64,000 nt of DNA, taken from positions 413,642,159 to 413,706,158 of the forward strand of contig CM066034.1 of NCBI GenBank assembly GCA_033557465.1. Direction: 5' to 3'. Shown here piece by piece: positions 9,342 to 18,729 of this stretch (positions are counted from its first letter, which is position 1; every line of letters begins with the position of its first letter). Source of the stretch: Ichthyophis bannanicus. Taxonomy: Eukaryota; Chordata; Amphibia; Gymnophiona; Ichthyophiidae. A program made the translations under genes and the position numbers. Below the pieces are notes generated by a model that saw only the letters and a list, made by a program, of their open reading frames with translations, did no database searches and was not told where the DNA came from.

Positions 9342-10334
9342 CTACCCGCCATGGTGTTGCACCTCACTGGCCAGAGCCCTGAGCTGTCCAAGGGAATAAA
9401 GGCCCTGGCCTGGAGAGTGTTCAGTTGAGGTCCTATGAACTCTAAGACCTGTGTTGTAGTGAAGTGAGACGGAGTGGTTTATCACAAACCCCAAATGCTG
9501 CAGGACCTTGATGATATGGGCCATGGCGTGAGGCACCTTGGTGGCCGTGTGCTCCTTTACGAGCCAGTAGTCCAGGTATGGGAAGATGAAGGCCCCTTGG
9601 AGATGGAGGTAGAGAGCCACCACTGCCAGGCATTTTTTGAAGACTCTTGGTGCGGAGGTTAGGCCGAAGGGTAGTATCCTGTACTGGTAGTGGTCGCTCC
9701 TGATCATGAACCTTAAATACTGCCTGTGACTGGGATGAATAAGGGTGTGGGTGTAAGCATTCTTTAGGTCCAAGGAGCATAGTCAATCTCCACTGCCAGG
9801 CATTTTTTGAAGACTCTTGGTGCAGAGGCTAGGCCGAAGGGTAGTATCCTGTACTGGTAGTGGTCGCTCCTGATCATGAACCTTAAATACTGCCTGTGAC
9901 TGGGATGAATAAGGGTGTGGGTGTAAGCATTCTTCAGGTCCAAGGAGCATAGTCAATCTCCCTGCTGGAGATAGGGTAGCAATGTTCCAAGGGAGAACAT
10001 CTTGAACTTCTCTGTACCAGGAACTTCTTCAGGCTTTCGCAAGTCCAAAATGGGCTTTAGGCCTCCTGTTCTTTTTTGGGACCCGAAAGTAATGGGAGTA
10101 GAACCCCTTGCCCCTGAGGTGAAGGGGTACTAGTTCCATGGCTCCGTCCTTGATGAGGCTTGCGAGTTCCTGCAGTAGCAGGGCCTGGTGTAGGGGTGTC
10201 CGAGGGGGCTCTTCTGGAAAGACAGGGAGAGGCATCCAGTGCAAGTGAAGGAGGTAGCCTTCTCTGACCACCTGGAGGGCCCAGTGTTGGTGATTATGGC
10301 CGGCCACTGATGGGCAAAGTGGATCAGATGCCAC
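9342..10334 (-). pseudogene. D1 reverse transcriptase, disrupted
   Basis: The N-terminal part (10334-10029) shows GFYSHYFRVPKKN. The palm (9773-9342) shows MDLKNAYTHTLIHP, LPFGLTSAPRVF and FPYLDYWL, so the expected L-D-D of DIRS RTs reads L-D-Y. Between these parts lies the tandem duplication at 9620-9960. Its unit is 170 bp, which is not a multiple of three, so it also shifts frame. The enzyme cannot be functional. Confidence 0.8.
9620..9960 (-). repeat. 170-bp tandem duplication inside D1 RT
   Basis: Copy 1 (about 9620-9789) and copy 2 (9790-9960) are nearly identical. I see only about three differences (for example TGCGGAGGTT versus TGCAGAGGCT). The shared edge word is CCACTGCCAGG. The few differences suggest a duplication later than most of the decay of the element. 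Confidence 0.9.
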
Positions 10335-10339
10335 CCTGT

Positions 10340-12301
10340 TGGAAAGGCTATACTCAGGGAGTCAAAACCCTGACCCAGCTCTTAGGCTTGCACTGGCCTG
10401 CTCCTTTGCCCTGGTTACCCTGCTGTGGGATCTGGGGGTCTTGGTACTGGGGATAGCCTCAGTAAGGCTAGCCTTTTCTGTGAAAAGGGGGCCTCTTCCC
10501 CGATGGTTTCTTCTTAAGAAGGGTAGAGGTCTTCCTGGAGAGCCGAGTCTTCATGACAAGTTGGTCTCGATCTCCACCACCTTATCCTCCATTGCTTTGC
10601 CAAAGAGGTTTTAACTGAGACAGGGGATGTCAAGTAGTTTCTCCTGGACCCACTGCTCAAGGTCCAATGCCTGGAGCCAGGCCTGGAGTTGGGCACCGAT
10701 GTCTGCGGCGGCCACCCTCGCGTTGGACTCGAAGCAGTCATAGGCGGCTCAAGATATGTACTTCGAGCACTCCCCGACGCACTTCATGAGGGTTTGGAAT
10801 CACTGGAGGTGATCTCCACTGAGACCCGCCAAGAAACCTGTGAGTTCTTTTGCTAGGTCTCAGAAATACATGCTGATATACAGCTGGAAGGTTTGGATTT
10901 GGCAACCAGGCATCGAGCCCTGGTAGCATTTGCGTCCAAGGGCATCAAGGCAAGGGACTCCCTGCCCGAGGGCATGGAGGAGTGAGTCTTTGGGCTTTTC
11001 TGTTGGCACACGGTCGACTCTACTACCTTAGAGGTGTGAGGGAGTTGTGCTTTACGAAAGCTGGGGCCCTACTGGACCCGGTACATGGTATAGAGGTGTC
11101 GGCTAACTACTGTCACCAATGCCGTTGTCTCCCACCTCCAAAGGAGGAGTTGTCTGAGGATGGCACGGACAGGGAACATCAGAGCCTCCTTAGGTGGAGC
11201 CTCATACTGGAGGATTTCAAGCTCCTCTCTGCAAGGGTCCTCCTTCGTCTCTGTGGTAAGAGACAAGGCTTTTGCCATGTCCAGGACAAACTCGAAGAAC
11301 GATGTGTCCTCGGGTAGGGACCAGTACCACGACACCGGGGGAGGGGTCAGAGGGGAGATTGCAGTGTTTATGCATCTCCGGGGAAGCCTCGTCCTTGGGC
11401 TCCCAGTCTAAGCAGTCGGTCGAGGCGTCGAGGCCAGACGGCGCTTGAGGCATAGGGCTTGAGTTGGGTCTTCGGTGACACATGGCAGCTTCTTGACCAG
11501 AGCCACAAGCATTTGCCAGGACCGGGAGCGGGATCAAGACACTCGCTGAGGATTGGCTCGAGGTTCAGGGCTCTCAAGGATAGTCTCAGCAGCCCGGGGA
11601 GTCCTCAATATCTAGGTCCCTGCGGTCTCGGCATGAGCACTGGCAGGGACGGGCATCGACGCTTGCTGCAAGGCAAGGAAGGCAGTGACACTGCATGCCA
11701 ATGCCATCATCCTGACTTCCCACTCAGGAGTTGTAGCCTTCGACGCAGACACCAGGGTGACTGGGTCCGGCGTCAGTGAGGAGAGGGAGTCTTCAGCAGG
11801 ACAGACCTCGGGGGTCCATGACCCGTCACTGGAGTCCTCGGTGTCTGTTCTTGGCACCTTCGTTGGCCACTTCCGCTCTGACTCCTCAGATACCCTCTGC
11901 CGTGTGTGTCCAATTCCCATGATGAGGTCCACAAGGATTTATTTTTCTTGCGTTCATGCTACCGGGGAACCCTTGTAGAAGTGTCTGTGGAACCAATCGG
12001 GTACCATGGGGGCTTTATATGACTACGAGGATCCATGCAGAGTCTTAGAGCGCGGAGATACCTTGGCAGAATCTGACCTGTGGAAGATGTCGTCTTGCTT
12101 CTGTTCACAACTTTGGATGGCCTCCGTGGACATCTGTTTGCATAGGGCGCAAACCTCTGGGTCATAGTCGGCACCTAGACACCAGGGGCAGCAGTCATGT
12201 GTATCGGTTATAGACATGTTCTTTCCGCACTGATCACACTTTTTGAACCCACTGGCTACTGGGACAAAAAGGACCTCTGCGAGGTCGAAAACCCTCGACA
12301 C
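10340..12301 (-). pseudogene. D1 gag-like region
   Basis: It starts with an N-terminal Cys/His cluster, KKCDQCGKNMSITDTHDCC followed by WCLG (12301-12023), the same pattern as in copies D2 and D3. Further in, EDTSFFEFVLDMAKALSL and EELEILQYEAPPKEA (11335-11069) match the corresponding D2 segment. The frame is broken into several pieces. The product would be the structural protein of the DIRS particle. The zinc-binding reading of the Cys/His cluster is inference. Confidence 0.7.
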
Positions 12302-12505
12302 GGCCAGTGGTTAGAAAAGGGCAAGAAACTGCGCTGGAAGAAAAACTAAAAATGGTTCCGAGACTTGATGCTATGACAACGGGGCTTGGAGTCGGGAAAA
12401 AGACTGGTGCTAACCGGAGAAAGAAGGGCAGTTTTATGCACAAAAATATCTATTTTTTTTCTGGGGAATCAGGTAGACGTCTGTTGGGCTCCGCGGAAAA
12501 AAGGA

Positions 12506-12677
12506 GACTGAGTAAGATGGCACCCTTGGGCAGGAAGGGGACCATGCATGCGTGATGGCATCTCCCAAAGGCTTTCTTTGAAAGCTGGGAAGATGCTTTC
12601 ACGGGGGCTCCGTCGGCACAGATTTCACCAATATTTGAGGACTGACTTCCTGCTTGTTCCTGGGGAACCTCAGTAAC
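12506..12677. repeat. D1 right inverted terminal repeat
   Basis: This is the inverted partner of 6894-7073. It is shorter at the outer end, ending TTCCTGGGGAACCTCAGTAAC, and lacks the CACCTGTAACAGG segment of the left end. That asymmetry between the two termini is normal for DIRS elements. Confidence 0.8.
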
Positions 12678-13416
12678 TAACATGGCCAAGCCAAGTGCTG
12701 TCCTTGGCCAATGAAGAATGCAGTGGGGCTTGTTGTCTTGTTCCCCGGTGCCTCTCAGAAAGCTTCCCAATGCAGCCTTTGCCGCCTGTCCTTATGAAGG
12801 GCATACAAAGGACCCACTTCCTGATAATTTAAAAACAACAACAGAGCCACTCCTCACTCGATGCTATGGATCACACCTCACCTTCTCTGGCCTTGCTTCC
12901 TCTTTTCTTTAAAGACACCTAACTTGTTACTGCAACAAATTTGATAAAGAAGAAAGCAGCATGGTCTTTGAAGTCCATGTGCATTCTGCATGTCTGATGC
13001 ATCCCTGCCTCCTGTGATGCAACTTCCTGTTACTAAGGGGCGGGGATGCATCAAATATAATGCTTACACATGGGTTCCAAAGACCCAGAGCTGCTTTTTG
13101 TTCTGTCTCTCTGCTATACATTGCTTGCCGCAATTCACCCTACAACTGAGCCCGGCCGGCTCACTGTTCTGACTGTGCTGCCCTCCTGTGACTTCTGTCC
13201 TGTGAGAGTGCACAATTTGCATAGTGGATCATGCTGGCTCTGCTGCCACCTGTATAAAGTCGCATCTGTATCTTCAGTCAAGGGGGCAATGTGATGATGA
13301 GCGGCTGTACACTTACATTCACGAGCTGCTTTGTAAGAACCACATAAGTGTAGTTCTTAAAATAATCTGGCTATGTGGTTTGTTGCCCTTAAAATATAAA
13401 ATATAAAATATAAAAA
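12678..13416. other. Unclassified insertion next to a CR1 break
   Basis: No protein signature. The CR1 reading frame on the right stops abruptly at a TATAAAATATAAAA-type run (13390-13415), so an insertion edge is likely there. TAAGAAC...GTTCTTA at 13333-13358 forms a short hairpin. Around 13025-13060, GGGGCGGGGATGCATC upstream of AATATAA could be promoter-like, as in an LTR, but I see no paired ends. Confidence 0.35.
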
Positions 13417-13429
13417 TAGTTTTCTTAAA

Positions 13430-13976
13430 ATCTAAGACCCTCGCTTTTGAATGGATTTTATCAGCCCTAGGCCTAATACTGATCCATACCATCTGGTGAT
13501 CACTGGATGTGAGATGATCTCCCACTGTAACATCAGAAACAATTTCCCCATTGGTAAGCACTAAGTCCAGTATAGACCCATCATGTATGGGTTCTGTTAC
13601 CAGTTGCCTGAACAGTTCTCCCCGTAGAGAATCCAGGATCTCCTTATTTCTAGATGGCACCGCAACAGGGATGTGCCATTCCACATCCATCATATTGAAA
13701 TCACCTATGAGTAGCATTTCTCTTTTCATGGCACTACTGTGTATGCTTTCTATTAAATCTTCATCAACTTCTATGCCCTGTGAGGTGGATCTGTACATAA
13801 TTCCAATGCAAATAGATTTCCCTTTTCCTCTTTCTAGTTTAATCCACAGTGCTTCCTCTCTTCCTTTTAAGCCCTGCCATTCTATAGCTTTAATCTTATT
13901 TTTTACATATAGTGCCACTCCACCTCCCCTTCTTCCTACTCTGTCCTTCCTGAATAAAATATAGCCTGGTATAATT
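13430..13976 (-). pseudogene. CR1 AP-endonuclease, C-terminal part
   Basis: The frame shows RVGRRGGGVALYVKNKI, GIMYRST, LLIGDFNMMDVEWHIP, LDLVLTNGE and TSSDHQMVWI. These are the GDFN and SDH blocks of the apurinic-like endonuclease that nicks target DNA for CR1. The N-terminal part is displaced by the LTR. The C-terminal residues of the longer open frame (left of 13430) are not CR1. Confidence 0.8.
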
Positions 13977-14307
13977 TGTTGGGAAATTTGACTTAAGTCT
14001 GCTTTAGGTCTGCTGTATATATTGGCTTTATATGACTGCACCCTTGCCTGGTGAAACTACACAGTATATGGATGGCACAGAAGACAATAGCTATATGAGA
14101 GTATATGCTTGCCATAAGATAATAGATGCGGCCTGCTATGGAGGATTCTGGGTAACCATATTCTGCATAGGAGTATGCAGAATATTGGGGCCTGATAAGA
14201 AAATACAGGTCAAGCAAAGAATTCAAACTAATGAGCACAGAAGCACTCTCTCTAGCCCTGCACGGTTTCAATTAGTGCCAGAGAAGGAAAAACACAGGAA
14301 GGGGCAA

Positions 14308-14415
14308 AGGTCACAGGCCATGCATAGATGAGCAGACCTAAAAGCAGATCCAGATGTATAGAGGTCACAGGCCATGCATAGATGAGTAGACCTAAAAGCA
14401 GATCCAGATGTATAA
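14308..14415 (+). repeat. 54-bp tandem duplication in the LTR U3
   Basis: Two units starting AGGTCACAGGCCATGCATAG at 14308 and 14362 differ at only one or two positions. Upstream-region duplications like this are common in LTR enhancers. Confidence 0.85.
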
Positions 14416-14538
14416 ATGTGAAGGGATTCTCCCCTGGGAAAAGTGTTGCAGGACTCCTGAGGCCCTGCTGACACCTAAAAAGTTATGATGAATTCACTGA
14501 AACTAATTTAAAGCAGACATTTGAGACAAGGAGAAATG

Positions 14539-14546
14539 TATATAAA
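14539..14546 (+). promoter_or_regulatory. LTR TATA box
   Basis: TATATAAA lies about 125 bp upstream of the polyadenylation signal in the same LTR. This spacing fits a U3-R layout. Inferred from sequence only. Confidence 0.55.
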
Positions 14547-14669
14547 CCAGCCATTTTGGAGGATCAGGTGGGCAGTATTTTCTCCCCCTTTACAGAGAGA
14601 GAAAGTACTGTCTGTCATTTCTAGACCGGCTTTGCTGTTCTGCATGACACTGCTATTTAGTTATGCTGA

Positions 14670-14675
14670 AATAAA
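14670..14675 (+). promoter_or_regulatory. LTR polyadenylation signal
   Basis: AATAAA followed by a T/G-rich stretch (AGTTTTTGTAATT), about 85 bp before the LTR end. Confidence 0.55.
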
Positions 14676-14765
14676 AGTTTTTGTAATTAAAGCAACTGCC
14701 GTCTAAGTAATTCTTTGATTGGTGATATTTGGGCAACTGCTTGTAGGAACCAGAAGCTACAAATT

Positions 14766-14920
14766 ACATCCCAGTCATGGCTTTTCGTGGACCATGTCTC
14801 CGTAATTGCCAGTAAATCCAAGTCAGCCTCTTCCATTAAAGTCTCAACATCTGAGATCTTATTTCCCATGCTACGGGCATTTATACACACTGCTTTCCAG
14901 ATGTTGCCCCTATTACCCAT
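14766..14920 (-). pseudogene. CR1 endonuclease, N-terminal part
   Basis: The frame shows CINARSMGNKISDVETL, then DLDLLAITETW, then SHDWDVI. These are the N-terminal N-A-R-S and T-E-T-W blocks of CR1 endonucleases. It runs straight into the LTR and resumes in the frame ending at 13972. Confidence 0.8.
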
Positions 14921-15053
14921 TTCTACAGAGGTATTTAATGTTTCACTTACCTGGGGGCTTTCTCCACTTACCTGGGGCTCTCTTCACCCATCCCCAATGA
15001 ATCTAGTTTAAAGCCCTCTTCAGTAGGTTAGCCAGTCTGCTACTGAAGACATT

Positions 15054-15425
15054 TCAAACCTTCTTGGACAGTTGGACACCATCTCTGCTCTGCAGCCCTT
15101 GGTACATCATCCCATGGTCCAAGAAACCAAAACGCTCTCGATGACACCATCCATGCAGCCATGCATTCATCGCCAGGATGCAAACTTTTCTGCCTTGGCC
15201 TTTACCCTCAAGAGGGAGGATTGAAGAGAACACCACTTATGTACCTATCTGCTTCACTCTCTGTTCTAGAGCCATGAAGTTACTTTTGATATGCTTGGAG
15301 GGATACCTGGTAGTATCATTTGTGCCAACATGGATGAGCAACATTGGACAATAGTCAGTAGGCTGGATGAGTCTCAGCAAACTCTCCGTAGCATCTCGGA
15401 TTTTGGCACCTGGAAGACAGCACAC
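15054..15425 (-). pseudogene. CR1 ORF1 SGNH-esterase fragment
   Basis: CCLPGAKIRDATESLLRL is followed by LLIHVGTNDTTRYPSKHI and, after a frame break, FSSILPLEGKGQ. The GTND block is a conserved motif of the SGNH-hydrolase domain found in CR1 ORF1 proteins. The N-terminal GDS block is missing at the break near 15445. Confidence 0.7.
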
Positions 15426-15603
15426 CTCTAGTAGTTGTAAGCTTCCTGGAGTAAGATGGATGTTCTAGTACCCAGTGCAAATGCTCTGACTTGATACTAA
15501 AGCTTCTGCTGCTAACCCCCACAAGATCCCTGTCACCCCACAGACACTAGCTAACCATTTTGCTAACAAGCTTAAGCAGAGTAGCCACTTAGCACCTGTC
15601 CCT

Positions 15604-17019
15604 TTGTCTCCTACAGCAGATAACTCCAATGAATGGAACTCTTTCCATCTTATAACAAACAAGCAACTGCTAGAGACAATTACAAAACTCAACACAACTA
15701 CATCACTCTTAGATCCATGTTCGGTAGCCTGGATTAAGGCAGCAAGATCAGAACTACCCCCGTACATCTTAAATATAGTAAATCAATCACTACTTCAAGG
15801 CTTCATGCCAAATAACCTTAAACGTACAGCAATCCGCCCTTTACTAAAAAATAAATCCCTAGACAATAATGACCCCCAGCTTGTATCGCCCCCATCGCCA
15901 GTATACCTTTCCTTGCTAAAATTATTGAGAAGGTTGTTCAAATTCAGCTGTAGGACTATATAGACACAACTGCTCCTCTAGATGAACATCAATACGAGTT
16001 CCGTCCATTTCATGGGGTAGAAATCCTACTCCTAGCCCTCTTTAACTCTCTTATCAGAGGCATGGATAACATTAAGCAAGCCTTTATTCTTATATTTCTT
16101 GATAGCTCCTCAGCTTTTGACGGTGTAAACCATAACACCCTCATTTCTAGACTCACCCAATTTTGGTATAAAGGAAAAAGTTCTAGATTAGTTTAAATCC
16201 TATATAGCTAACCGGATCCAATGTGTACAAATAGATCAAGTCTCCTCACTACCATTCCCACAAGAACAGGAAATTTCTGCTTTACTTTTTAACCTATATC
16301 TTCAACCTGTCTGCTCCATATTTAAACACCATAATATAAACTACCACATTTATGTGGATGACATCTTGTTGTTCTTGCCGTGTGACATATCTAACCCCAA
16401 TTACGACAATATAGCAACCTGTCTCACTGAAGCTGAACTGTGGCTCCGTTCAATGAACATGAACATTAACTTCAAAAAGATTGAAGTGCTTTTTGCATCT
16501 AGAAACTCCAACTTCATCTCACCCTTGATAATTATCAAGCTTAGGAACATCACACTCCCAGTTAAATCTGAGGTAAAGTATCTAGGTGTTATCCTTGACA
16601 GGACTCTGAGCTTAACTCCCCATATAAAACAAACTGCTAAAACTATCTTCTTCAAACGTAGGACCATTCAGCAACTCAGACCTCTCATAGACACAGACGA
16701 TTTTAGAACCGTTGTCCAAGCACTAATCACACCGCACCTAGACTATTGCAACGGCATACTACAGGGCACAACCAAGAAAAACCTACACCTACTCCAGATG
16801 GCCCAAAATGTCACCGCCCGGATCATCTGGAAAGCCAAACTATCTGACCACATCTCTCCCATTCTATACACCCTTCACTGGCTCCCTGTTGCCAATAGGA
16901 TTCAATATAAATCCATAGTGACCACGTTCAAGCTCATCAATAAAATAGCCCCATCTCATCTCTCAACTTTGATTCAACCCCCCCCCAGAAAACAGATCAA
17001 GAAGAAGAAGAAACCTTAA
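15604..17019 (+). pseudogene. L2-like reverse transcriptase remnant
   Basis: The first frame (15604-15963) shows IRPLLKNKSLDNND. The second (16354-17019) starts at YVDDILLF, the polymerase active site, then VKYLGVILDRTLSL, HLDYCNGILQG and LHWLPVANRIQYKSI, all typical of the L2 branch of the CR1 superfamily. The fingers region between them (15965-16350) is frameshifted but recognisable. The Y-V-D-D is intact, yet the protein cannot be made in one piece. Confidence 0.8.
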
Positions 17020-17452
17020 CACCCTACTAGTTCCTGACTCTATACGGAAAACAAAGCAGATAACAAGCAATTCTGCTCTTTTATGTTTTGCACCTATCCT
17101 GTGGAACAATCTCCCATTGAACCTAAGAGAGATTAAAGACCTCCAAACCTTCAGAAAGGAGTTAAAAACACACCTTTTCATCCAACATTTCTAATCTACA
17201 GCACACCCCTGATCAGGCCTCACAAGAACATGCTGATCATCAAGCCCAAGCTGGCCCTACCTAATACACTTCATACACAAACTCAATATCCCCTGCCTTG
17301 CGCATAGTCTTTCCTTACCCCATGTCACACAATGAACTTGATATCCAAGTTAATATACAAGCCTTTAAATAGTTGATATATTTCTGTTTATTGTAAATAG
17401 TTATTATGTTTCAATATGTTCAATGTCATTATTATTTTTCTGTTCTATGTAA

Positions 17453-17480
17453 ACCGCCCCTGAACTCTGGAAGGGGCGGT
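17453..17480 (+). other. 3'-terminal LINE hairpin
   Basis: ACCGCCCCT pairs perfectly with AGGGGCGGT around a 10-nt loop, followed by ATAGTAAAG and the A-rich tail. It is probably the RNA structure recognised by the LINE RT. The same layout with different stem bases occurs at 46994-47019, 47896-47917, 52798-52823, 57730-57753 and 61768-61795. Confidence 0.75.
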
Positions 17481-17514
17481 ATAGTAAAGTTTACAAATAA
17501 ATAAAAATAAATAA

Positions 17515-18498
17515 AACCATCTTATGCACTGAATTTACATGTTGGGAATAATTTGATTGTGTTATAGCTAATCTAATTTTTCTCTGGCGCATAACTAATT
17601 GTCTTGTAGGCAGGAGATACCCACCAACCTTGAGACTTTTGTATTAAAGTCAAACATATTTTGCAGTAGCAAAACTAAAAGAATGTGCTTTTAGGTATAG
17701 TTTGAAAGTAGATTACAATTTTTAATGGAGAAAGTCTACTGGACTCCCCTCATCCTCCCCACCAAACATAAATGATTGAATACTACTAGCACTTTCTCCT
17801 CCCATCAGCAGCACTTCTTAGAAGGAAATTTCTCCAACTGGGTTAGTTTTGTGCATACCATGACAGTAATGAACCTCACTCCTAAGCTTCCTCTGCTTGA
17901 TTCAATCTGGGGTCTGAATGCATGGAGCCCTGCCATCTTCTGTGACTTGCTGTACTCATATGTTCAGACGTGAGGTTGAATCTGGCAGAATGAGGCACCC
18001 ACAGGTTAAAAATGCTGCGCTCCTTCTGTAATAGGGGACTGGCCCAACTACTAGGCAAACTTGGCAGTTGCCTAGGGCAGTAGCTTCTTGGGGGAGGAGT
18101 GCAGCAAAGAGCAGCTACAATAAAAACAAAACAATGGGTTCTGGCAGCCACACAAACTCAGTCATCTGTGTGTGGTTTTTCCTGCAGTAAGAATGGGTGA
18201 TATATAATAGCCTACTATCCCTTGTAAGTGGCTTTTTGAATCTCCCTCATTATACATATATTTACAAAACAAAGTTTAATATCTAAAAGTATAATGTCCA
18301 AATGTGCAATTTTATAGGATTGTTCAGGGAGGGATGGCATTGAGATGGTTACAATTGAATTTGATAATCAAAATCTTGTGGAGGGAGTACTAGGGGTCTA
18401 AATGCTAATTGGGAGGGGGCACAAGACCAAAATTTTGCCTAGATCGCATCAGCCCTGCATGCAAAATTTGGTTTATGTGCCCCGAGGACTGAACAAAA
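17515..18498. other. Unclassified sequence, likely decayed DNA transposon
   Basis: No coding similarity. CTAGGCAA and TTGCCTAG at about 18050-18080 form a short inverted repeat. The right edge has a hAT-like terminus, so part of this interval may be a hAT element whose left end I could not find. Confidence 0.35.
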
Positions 18499-18539
18499 TC
18501 AAAAGTGTACCTCAAAATAAAAAAGGTCGAGAAGCACTG
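18499..18539 (-). mobile_element. hAT-like terminal inverted repeat
   Basis: On the minus strand the end reads CAGTGCTTCTCGACCTTTTT. This closely resembles the CAGTGGTTCTCAACCTTT terminus of many vertebrate hAT (Charlie/Tip100-type) elements. Only one end is recognised, so the length is unknown. Confidence 0.5.
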
Positions 18540-18729
18540 TATTAGAGGAGGTCTTATAAGAACATAAGAACATAAGATATGCCATACTGGGTCAGACCAA
18601 GGTCCATCAACCCAGTATCCTGTTTCCAACAGTGGCCAATCTAGGTCATACGTACCTAGCAGTTTCCCCAAAAGACACAGGTTCTGCAATGCCTGTACTA
18701 GGTCAAGCATTGATATCCTGGGTCCCTTC

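Larger units (their letters stand above)
6894..12677 (-). mobile_element. DIRS-type retrotransposon D1, full length but decayed
   Basis: It begins GTTACT and ends AGTAAC. Terminal repeats of about 178 bp are inverted relative to each other (6894-7073 and 12506-12677). On the minus strand the order is gag-like region, RT, RNase H, then tyrosine recombinase, with an internal complementary region next to the left terminus. This is the DIRS layout: YR-mediated integration of a circular intermediate and no integrase. There is no target-site duplication, as expected. Several in-frame stops and a 170-bp duplication in RT show it is inactive. Confidence 0.85.
13977..14761 (+). mobile_element. Solo LTR, 785 bp, with 4-bp target duplication
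   Basis: It begins TGTTGGG and ends GCTACA, and is flanked by AATT at 13973-13976 and 14762-14765. Joining the flanks restores the CR1 endonuclease reading frame exactly, so the boundaries are firm. In plus orientation it carries a TATA box and a polyadenylation signal. No internal retroviral or Gypsy coding sequence is present, so it arose by LTR-LTR recombination. The superfamily (ERV or Gypsy) cannot be set from the LTR alone. Confidence 0.85.
13417..15445 (-). mobile_element. CR1 LINE, ORF1-EN part, split by an LTR
   Basis: Minus-strand order: ORF1 esterase (15425-15054), inter-ORF spacer, endonuclease N-terminus (14920-14766), solo LTR (13977-14761), endonuclease C-terminus (13972-13430). 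RT and the 3' end are missing at the left break near 13417. This copy is closer in sequence to the CR1-B copies than to CR1-A. Confidence 0.8.
15470..17514 (+). mobile_element. L2-like LINE copy 1, 5'-truncated
   Basis: RT remnants in several frames run from about 15600 to 17180, followed by a 3' untranslated region and the tail ATAAATAAAAATAAATAAAA. The 3' end carries the hairpin at 17453-17480. The endonuclease is absent. Many stops and frameshifts make it one of the older LINEs here. Confidence 0.8.

Noticed and set aside
13551..13964. 137-codon plus-strand frame
   Set aside because: Antisense shadow of the CR1 endonuclease.
14308..14415. CRISPR-like repeat
   Set aside because: Two adjacent units without spacers inside an LTR in a vertebrate genome.
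13977..14761. Endogenous retrovirus provirus
   Set aside because: Only one LTR is present, without gag, pol or env sequence; even the superfamily is open.
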